Shown here in pieces: positions 1 to 4,526 of a stretch of DNA of 8,144 bases. A program made the position numbers and the translations under genes. The stretch spans positions 1-8,144 of the forward strand of contig DAWB01000199.1 in NCBI GenBank assembly GCA_002505805.1, written 5' to 3'. The notes beneath the pieces are model-generated. The model was not told the origin of the DNA and did not search any database. It saw only the letters and a program-made list of their open reading frames with translations. The DNA is from Methanosaeta sp. UBA80 (GTDB lineage: Archaea; Halobacteriota; Methanosarcinia; Methanotrichales; Methanotrichaceae). The stretch's first letter is position 1, and each line of letters opens with the position of its first letter.

Positions 1-174
1 GAAATAATTTCAGGACTCCACAATGGAAGAGATGGGACCGAAAGTCAAATATACCATATATCACTAATTAACATGTGGATTCTCATGGAGACATTTGTTG
101 CCCGATATCTTGCCATGTGGGCATTGGCTTTCCTGATGATGGCGCTTTTGGCCATATCTAAGATCCCATCCTGA
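1..174 (+). CDS. Possible 3' end of a gene, or small membrane peptide (hypothetical)
   Basis: Frame 1 is open from the window edge to a TGA at 172-174, giving 57 codons with no internal stop. It may be the C-terminus of a gene starting outside the window. Alternatively, an ATG at 73 gives a 33-residue peptide whose middle is strongly hydrophobic (LAMWALAFLMMALLAI), long enough for one membrane helix and followed by a short polar tail (SKIPS). An AT-rich element at 47-53 (aaatata) lies about 23 bp upstream of that ATG, roughly right for a leaderless archaeal transcript, and no Shine-Dalgarno is visible. I recognise no family. An opposing frame on the minus strand covers part of the same bases, so this could be chance. 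Confidence 0.22.
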   Translation, partial: EIISGLHNGRDGTESQIYHISLINMWILMETFVARYLAMWALAFLMMALLAISKIPS

Positions 175-319
175 CTTCCGGGTAGCAGAGTATGCTAATT
201 GCATCTTTGCTATTTGCCAATATATTCAGGATTTCGATTTGGAAATGCTGCAGGACAGCAGGATCATTCTGGGCGATGAGATCTAGTTTGATCTTTATAA
301 ATTGAAACTTATATTGCAT
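158..319 (-). CDS. Small hypothetical ORF, 53 aa
   Basis: Reading the minus strand from an ATG at 319 to a TAG at 158-160 gives 53 residues beginning MQYKFQFIKIKLDL and ending YPEVRMGS. The composition resembles a globular protein: amphipathic stretches such as VLQHFQIEILNILANSKDA could form helices, and codon choice resembles the neighbouring genes. No convincing Shine-Dalgarno precedes it. The TATA-like element at 332-339 is too close to the ATG, and a weaker one near 350-360 would fit a short leader. It would be divergent from the flavoredoxin gene, whose candidate promoter overlaps it. I do not recognise a family, and it may be a spurious frame. Confidence 0.25.
   Translation of the reverse strand: MQYKFQFIKIKLDLIAQNDPAVLQHFQIEILNILANSKDAISILCYPEVRMGS
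293..302 (+). promoter_or_regulatory. Candidate TATA box for the flavoredoxin gene
   Basis: The sequence CTTTATAAAT matches the archaeal box A consensus. A second, weaker TATA-like element (CTTTTATAGG) lies at 331-340. The first would place transcription start near 323, with a leader of about 70 nt. The second would place it near 362, leaving about 33 nt before the ATG at 395. The sequence does not decide between them. Confidence 0.45.
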
Positions 320-394
320 CTCTCATTTCTCTTTTATAGGTACATCCCATACAAATTTATGCCTATGGATGAATAAGCCACATAGATGATAGCA

Positions 395-970
395 ATGAAA
401 AAGTCGCTCGGGGCAAGAACCCTCCTCTATCCCACCCCCGTCTGTGTGATCGGGACCTATGATCGGTTTGGAAATCCAAATGCGATGACTGCGGCATGGA
501 TTGGGATCTGCTGTTCGAGTCCCCCCTGCCTGGCCGTCTCACTGCGCAAGGTCACTCAAACCTATCGCAATATCATCAATCGCAAGGCATTCACCGCATC
601 CATCCCCAGCCAGGACTACGCCAAAGAGGCAGACTATTTCGGTCTGGTGTCGGGAAGTGCGGCGGATAAATTTCCCAGCAGCGGGCTGACTCCACTCAAG
701 AGCAAGATAGTGGATGCCCCCCTGGTCAAGGAGTTTCCTCTCGCCCTGGAGTGCAGGCTGCATCGCATTGTGGAGATAGGACTGCATACCCAGTTCATAG
801 GGGAGATAATGGATGTCAAGGCCGATGAGTCATGCCTTGGCCCGGACGGTCTCCCGGATATCGAGAAGGTCAAGCCCATTCTGTTCTCTCCGGAGGCACG
901 CAAGTATCATGCTCTGGGGAGCTTCGTCGGCAAAGCATTTTCCATTGGCCGGGAGCTGATCAAGAGCTAA
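395..970 (+). CDS. Flavoredoxin / flavin reductase-like FMN-binding split-barrel protein
   Basis: Cytoplasmic FMN-binding protein of the flavin reductase-like (DIM6/NTAB, COG1853) superfamily, closest in my reading to Desulfovibrio flavoredoxin. That family carries electrons through bound FMN; the partner here is unknown. The 191-residue product has the family length. Hallmarks, in order, are the N-terminal KKSLGARTLLYPTPV strand, the NPNAMTAAWIGICCSSPP segment that lines the flavin pocket, the SLRKVTQTY stretch, EADYFGLVSG, and HTQFIGEIMDVKADE near the dimer core, with FSIGREL at the end. An in-frame ATG lies nine bases upstream at 386, but the MKKSLGA start matches homologues better. No strong Shine-Dalgarno is visible. 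The gene stands alone, convergent with the rhodanese gene, so no operon partner identifies its donor. A role as a flavin-dependent ferric or thiosulfate-related reductase remains possible. Confidence 0.9.
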   Translation: MKKSLGARTLLYPTPVCVIGTYDRFGNPNAMTAAWIGICCSSPPCLAVSLRKVTQTYRNIINRKAFTASIPSQDYAKEADYFGLVSGSAADKFPSSGLTPLKSKIVDAPLVKEFPLALECRLHRIVEIGLHTQFIGEIMDVKADESCLGPDGLPDIEKVKPILFSPEARKYHALGSFVGKAFSIGRELIKS

Positions 971-1027
971 TTTGGCGTCTGCATCGCATCTTCGAAACCG
1001 TCAAATGTAGCCTGCTTTGAAATCTCA

Positions 1028-1039
1028 ATTTTTAAAAAT
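1028..1039. terminator. Palindromic bidirectional T/A-tract terminator
   Basis: The perfect palindrome ATTTTTAAAAAT lies between the convergent flavoredoxin and rhodanese genes. It offers a run of five T on each strand, 58 bp after the stop at 970 and 84 bp after the stop at 1123. T-rich tracts are the usual intrinsic terminators in archaea, so one element could end transcription from both sides. The rest of 971-1122 shows no gene. Confidence 0.45.
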
Positions 1040-1122
1040 CTCCATCATTCATTGCTAGGGATAAGCAGGGAACATCTCCAAATCAGAAATTGGCCCGGCT
1101 CTCAGGGCAGCCCGGGATACGT

Positions 1123-2514
1123 CTATGCTAAAACCTCTATCTCCAGGACATCGGCAAAGGTCTCGGAGTTCCCGCTTGCAGTAGCCACAATGCTTACCTT
1201 ATAAATCCCAGGCTGCCTCTCTGCATTCCAGATGCCCATGTACTTGCCTGCTGTGGTTTGCAGCAGGCTCATTCTGGCCGATTCAGAGCCGTCCGGGGCA
1301 TTTATGATTGCGCTGCAGCGCAGATCACTGTCTGCTTCCCCTTCATCAAAGTCTGAGGAGGAGGGATTGCCCGAAGAGCCTATCTGCACCAATCCGTCAT
1401 TTCTGTTTAAATTGGCGAACCCTTGGGGAGAGCCGAATCCACAGGTGGCGCAGCCCTTAACCTTCAGCCTATCCTCGCTGCTTGAACCATTGCTTTCCGA
1501 CAAATTTTGAGCCGAATTGGTTGATGCCGCTCGGAAGAGGGCTGTGATATAAACCGACTGGCCGGCCTTGGCTGGATTGGGCTCGGCCCTTATCTCCGCC
1601 AGATCAAATCCGAACTGCGGCTGATTCACCAGCCAGTCCCGCCAGGAGTACATCCTGGCATCGTATCCCAGTCTCTCCATGGCAAACCAGGTTATAGCAG
1701 CTTCAATTCCCACATTGGTGTAGACTAAAACTGCTCTGTCCTTATGAATACCAGAAAAGACCTCTTGCAGCCGCTCATTGCTCTTTAAGCTGCCATTTTC
1801 CAGAACAGCCTCATAGGGAATATTCACCGCTCCCGGAATATGGCCTATCTCGTAGTCTCGAGCCGGCCTGGCGTCCACCACCCGAGCTCCTCCTGCGGCG
1901 GCAAATTCATAACTAGCCAATAGATCCGCCTGGATACGAGGAAGATAATCCGCTTTTTCCCTAACCGAAGGGGAATTGCTGATATTAAGCCCGGCCGCCT
2001 GCCAATCATCCAAATCACCTTGCAGAATTCGGACGTCCTCATGACCCAGATACCTGTGAAGCCAATAGGTAAAGAAGGCAGGAGCAGGACCCCCGCCGCA
2101 AGGCATGCACTCCCCGGTTATGATCAAGGAATCATTGCTTTCTATGCCTGCATCTCCGAGCAGCCTGGCAATCTCAGAGACGGGCTTGAGAGCGCCTCCC
2201 CGGTCCAGAAAGCTCTCGTAATTGATATTCAGGGCCCCATTGAGATAAGCGGTTGCATTGGGGCTTATATCCAAAACAGTATCCGAAGGAACAATCTCTT
2301 CTGGACCGACAAAAGCGGAATCAAGATCCGATGAGATATCACGATCCGATGAGCTATTCCAGGATAAATTACCGGATGAGGGAGTGGATCCTTCTGCCGC
2401 AGGGATCGGCGATAAGAGCAACATGAAAATTGCTAATGTCATGCCCACTAAGAGCTTCTTCATCTTCTTCGGCCTCAAGCCAAGGTATCGGTTAAGGATC
2501 ATATTTCCAGCCAT
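1123..2514 (-). CDS. Exported tandem-rhodanese protein with Ig-like C-terminal domain
   Basis: Predicted extracytoplasmic protein of 463 residues. A basic n-region (RPKKMKK, 14-20) and hydrophobic core (21-37) form a signal peptide, with likely cleavage near residues 39-42. Rhodanese-like domain 1 (about 78-175) has LDISPNATAYLNGALNI, a catalytic-loop candidate GECMPCGGG with C136 and C139, and the canonical ending HEDVRILQGDLDDWQAAG. Domain 2 (about 196-300) has a textbook VVDARPARDYEIGHIPGAVN, but its active-site loop reads VYTNVG, with Thr/Asn where Cys is expected, so it is probably inactive. Residues 301-463 look like an Ig-like sandwich interrupted by a Ser-rich insert carrying C355 and C358 (CATCGFG). 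At least eight N-X-S/T sequons suggest glycosylation. Transferring sulfane sulfur is the family activity; a redox or binding role is equally possible here. The start at 2514 is preceded by AAGGAGGGG; an alternative Met is at 2463. Confidence 0.85.
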   Translation of the reverse strand: MAGNMILNRYLGLRPKKMKKLLVGMTLAIFMLLLSPIPAAEGSTPSSGNLSWNSSSDRDISSDLDSAFVGPEEIVPSDTVLDISPNATAYLNGALNINYESFLDRGGALKPVSEIARLLGDAGIESNDSLIITGECMPCGGGPAPAFFTYWLHRYLGHEDVRILQGDLDDWQAAGLNISNSPSVREKADYLPRIQADLLASYEFAAAGGARVVDARPARDYEIGHIPGAVNIPYEAVLENGSLKSNERLQEVFSGIHKDRAVLVYTNVGIEAAITWFAMERLGYDARMYSWRDWLVNQPQFGFDLAEIRAEPNPAKAGQSVYITALFRAASTNSAQNLSESNGSSSEDRLKVKGCATCGFGSPQGFANLNRNDGLVQIGSSGNPSSSDFDEGEADSDLRCSAIINAPDGSESARMSLLQTTAGKYMGIWNAERQPGIYKVSIVATASGNSETFADVLEIEVLA

Positions 2515-2526
2515 ATGGTCTGCCTG

Positions 2527-2535
2527 CCCCTCCTT
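2527..2535 (-). promoter_or_regulatory. Ribosome binding site of the rhodanese gene
   Basis: The minus strand reads AAGGAGGGG, ending 12 nt before the ATG at 2514. The spacing is a little long, but this is the only strong Shine-Dalgarno near any candidate start. It favours the 2514 start over the internal Met at 2463, which has only a weak GAGG upstream. Confidence 0.5.
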
Positions 2536-2597
2536 AACCTTTTCCCTTTGCCTTTTCTATTGAGATGGAGGGACAGGAGATTATCAACCATCCAATC

Positions 2598-2612
2598 AGC
2601 CATAATATGGCT
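2598..2612. repeat. Inverted repeat upstream of the rhodanese gene
   Basis: AGCCATA-A-TATGGCT is a perfect palindrome with 7-bp arms and a one-base centre. It lies in the 127-bp gap between the cysteine-cluster gene and the rhodanese gene, about 84-98 bp upstream of the latter's start. The short centre favours a dimeric-regulator operator over a terminator hairpin, but no regulator is known. A weaker TTATCC/GGATAA pair follows at 2612-2638. Confidence 0.35.
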
Positions 2613-2641
2613 TATCCCGGATAGATCCTCCAGGATAAATG

Positions 2642-3238
2642 CTAAAGAGCATCCAATGACTGCCTTAAGAAAATCTTGGCCCCTCTCGCCTCTTCCGGTG
2701 AAAACGGACCGCATTCCTGTAATTCCAGTCGCGCAGCCTCCAGGGCCTCGGTGAGCAGATTCATGGCTTCCACCGAACCGGGACAGGATTCCTTTATCAC
2801 CACCTGCTCCTCGCATCCGTAAACTCCCAGGAAGGGAAAGATGCGACAGGACCAGGGACGGACGGGGTAAATCTTGCATCCTTTGCTTTTGGGGTCATAG
2901 AACTTGCATGGGAGGATGTGCTTGAAATTTAGGCCCTCAGGCCGGTCGGGATCGGGATAGGTATACTTCTTGATGAACTTGTTAAGGGGAATCTTGAGAT
3001 GCCTGGCCATCTCTTTGACATCCTCCTTTCGCAGACGAATGGGATCACCGGTAGTGCAACAGGTGCCGCATCTCTTGCATCGGAAAAGGATGTGGCAGGC
3101 CATGCGATAGTAGTCTATTGTGGTGTACTTTAGAGCATCCATCTCTCTAAAGACCTGGCCATCCGGAAGAGAGGTCGCCTTGAGAAGGGCCAGAGCAACT
3201 GATCGCTGATCTCTCATCTCTTCTGTGATTTCTGCCAT
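2642..3238 (-). CDS. YkgJ-family cysteine-cluster protein (CxxCxxCC, COG0727-like)
   Basis: A 198-residue cytoplasmic protein of the YkgJ/UPF0153 family, annotated as zinc- or iron-chelating and thought to bind a metal or Fe-S cluster; its biochemical role is not established. The signature begins with CKRCGTCCTTGDPIRL (C54, C57, C60, C61). The other conserved cysteines follow in order: C111 (LPCKFYD), C121 and C131 (GCKIYPVRPWSC), C142 and C152. The RPWSCRIFPF segment is the family's most recognisable block. The flanks (1-47 and 155-198) are helical and carry no recognised domain. The ATG at 3238 has no Shine-Dalgarno. With an A-rich stretch about 30 bp upstream in the 56-bp divergent gap, a leaderless transcript is likely. 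The rhodanese gene lies 127 bp downstream on the same strand, but that gap is too large to assume an operon. Confidence 0.88.
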   Translation of the reverse strand: MAEITEEMRDQRSVALALLKATSLPDGQVFREMDALKYTTIDYYRMACHILFRCKRCGTCCTTGDPIRLRKEDVKEMARHLKIPLNKFIKKYTYPDPDRPEGLNFKHILPCKFYDPKSKGCKIYPVRPWSCRIFPFLGVYGCEEQVVIKESCPGSVEAMNLLTEALEAARLELQECGPFSPEEARGAKIFLRQSLDAL

Positions 3239-3294
3239 TGCACATAGGATACTGGACAGGCATCCTTTTCAATCTTGCCCTACCTCAGTCTATC

Positions 3295-3885
3295 ATGGCC
3301 CTGCAGATCGTCCTCATCGGGAGGTCCAATGTGGGAAAATCAACCTTATTCTGGGAGCTGACCGGGACCCGTGTTCGAGTGGGAAAAAGACCAGGCGTCA
3401 CCCAGTATCCCTTCCAGACCAGAGTGGGTGATGTCCTTTATGTGGACATGCCGGGATACGGCTTCATGCTAAAGGCCACTCATGCCTATCAGGAAAAGAC
3501 CAAGGATCTCATTGTGCGCTACTTTGAGGAGCATGCTCCGGATATTCTGCTCACGGTACAGGTGATAGATGCCTCTTCTTTTTTGGATATTGCCGACCGC
3601 TGGGAGAGAAGGGGAGAGGTGCCGCTTGAGATCGAGCTATGGGAGTTCCTGGATGATATGGGGTTAGATACGGTCCTGGCCGCAAACAAGATGGATCGCA
3701 TATCTAAAGCAGATAGGGATTTGGCCCTTGATCTCATCTGCGAGCGTCTGGGAATGCTGCCGCCCTGGAGGCAGTGGCCGGATAAGATAGCCCCTATCAG
3801 CGCCAAGAAAGGTGATGTTGTGTCATTGAAGTCCATAATAGCCAAAAAGGTTGCCGCAAAGAATTCTTCTGGACCCTCTCATTAA
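3295..3885 (+). CDS. engB: Probable ribosome-biogenesis GTP-binding protein EngB
   Basis: Small GTPase of the TrmE-Era-EngA-EngB-Septin class, 196 residues, the usual EngB size. Its bacterial homologue YsxC/YihA acts in assembly of the large ribosomal subunit; an equivalent archaeal role is inferred. All five G motifs are visible: G1 GRSNVGKS (9-16), G2 Thr in RPGVTQ (T36), G3 DMPGYGF (51-57), G4 NKMD (131-134) and G5 SAK (169-171). The C-terminal end is basic (IIAKKVAAK). I chose ATG 3295 because homologues start a few residues before the first strand (ALQIVLIGRSNVGKS). A TTG at 3238 would add 19 residues without family support and overlap the divergent gene. No Shine-Dalgarno is present, suggesting leaderless initiation. 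The gene is divergent from the cysteine-cluster gene and 80 bp upstream of tfx. Confidence 0.93.
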   Translation: MALQIVLIGRSNVGKSTLFWELTGTRVRVGKRPGVTQYPFQTRVGDVLYVDMPGYGFMLKATHAYQEKTKDLIVRYFEEHAPDILLTVQVIDASSFLDIADRWERRGEVPLEIELWEFLDDMGLDTVLAANKMDRISKADRDLALDLICERLGMLPPWRQWPDKIAPISAKKGDVVSLKSIIAKKVAAKNSSGPSH

Positions 3886-3965
3886 GCCGCTATCCCCATC
3901 ACCAACAGTCAGATGTAAAGGATGCTTTTATCATCTCAGAGGTGCTTTTTCCTGTCGGGCAGAAG

Positions 3966-4424
3966 ATGGACGAGATAGATGACAACAGCAATTCCGATGA
4001 TGATGAATCCCTGAGTTCATTTCTCACGGAAAGGCAGATTAGTGTCCTGCAGATGCGCCTGGGCGGCCTCTCTCAGCAGCAAGCGGCAGACCGTCTGGGA
4101 ACAACCCGCTCCAATGTGAGCATTCTGGAGAAAAGGGCCCGCCAGAATATTGCCCGAGCGGAGAAGACTCTGCAGCAGTGGATGATGCTCCGAGCCCCAA
4201 TTTCTCTAACGGCGGCAGCAGGAACAGATGTATTCGATCTGCCCAGGATGATCTTCGCCGCGGCGGATGAGAAAGGAATAAAGCTGCCTGTAACCTCGCT
4301 GGACATCATCAACCAGCTTCAGCGCAATTCTCCCCGTCCCTTCAAAACCAGAGCCCTGAAGATGGATGCAGAGATCTATGTCACAGAAGAGGGAGAGGTG
4401 CTGCTGGCGGATAAAAAGCTTTGA
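3966..4424 (+). CDS. tfx: Tfx-family helix-turn-helix transcriptional regulator
   Basis: DNA-binding protein of 152 residues matching the methanogen Tfx family. The founding member, from Methanothermobacter, binds the fmdECB (molybdenum formylmethanofuran dehydrogenase) operon; the target here is not visible. The HTH lies at about 19-62: SFLTERQISVLQMRLGGLSQ, then AADRLGTTRSNVSILEKRA, the recognition segment. Residues 75-152 form the family's C-terminal domain (DLPRMIFAAADEKGIKLPVTS ... AEIYVTEEGEV). Upstream of the HTH is an acidic extension rich in Asp, Asn and Ser (residues 1-18) that I do not recall from Tfx proteins. A GTG at 3942 could extend the frame by eight residues, but ATG 3966 is the better start. 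A TATA-like CTTTTATC lies at 3925-3932. It follows engB on the same strand, so co-transcription is possible. Confidence 0.88.
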   Translation: MDEIDDNSNSDDDESLSSFLTERQISVLQMRLGGLSQQQAADRLGTTRSNVSILEKRARQNIARAEKTLQQWMMLRAPISLTAAAGTDVFDLPRMIFAAADEKGIKLPVTSLDIINQLQRNSPRPFKTRALKMDAEIYVTEEGEVLLADKKL

Positions 4425-4432
4425 CCGCCGGC

Positions 4433-4459
4433 TGGCAGAGGCGACAAGCTCCTCTGCCA
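4433..4459. terminator. Hairpin between convergent tfx and pepF
   Basis: TGGCAGAGG (4433-4441) pairs perfectly with CCTCTGCCA (4451-4459) across a nine-base loop, starting nine bases after the tfx stop. The stem is GC-rich, but no T-run follows on the plus strand, so it is not a classic intrinsic terminator. It may protect the tfx 3' end or act as a barrier between the two convergent transcripts. The remainder of 4460-4526 shows nothing else. Confidence 0.5.
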
Positions 4460-4526
4460 ATTATCCCCTGTCTCCCCCATATCTTCTTCTGGCAGTCGAT
4501 ATTTCATCGCTCCTTTGGGGAGGCAT

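Noticed and set aside
365..376. Three-codon upstream ORF (ATGGATGAATAA) ahead of the flavoredoxin gene
   Set aside because: It is too short to judge and could be chance; nothing shows that it is translated or conserved.
539..903. Minus-strand open frames of 82 and 89 codons opposite the flavoredoxin gene
   Set aside because: They lie wholly inside a well-supported gene on the other strand and their translations show no motif.
2020..2563. Plus-strand open frames of about 100 codons opposite the rhodanese N-terminus
   Set aside because: They are antisense shadows of a gene with clear domains and a signal peptide; they show no ribosome site or recognisable product.
2499..2879. Minus-strand 126-codon frame spanning the end of the cysteine-cluster gene and the gap
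   Set aside because: It overlaps the conserved Cys block of a real gene in another frame, and its translation is low-information and Gly/Arg-rich.
3238..3294. TTG start at 3238 extending EngB by 19 residues
   Set aside because: The extension has no family support, overlaps the divergent gene's start codon, and ATG 3295 gives the normal EngB N-terminus.
3519..3845. Minus-strand 108-codon frame opposite engB
   Set aside because: engB carries all five G motifs across the same bases; the opposite frame has a Ser/Ile-rich composition typical of a shadow.
395..4424. A single redox system linking flavoredoxin, cysteine-cluster protein, rhodanese and Tfx
   Set aside because: The genes lie on different strands with separate promoters and wide gaps, and the rhodanese is outside the membrane while the others are cytoplasmic. 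Proximity alone does not support one pathway.
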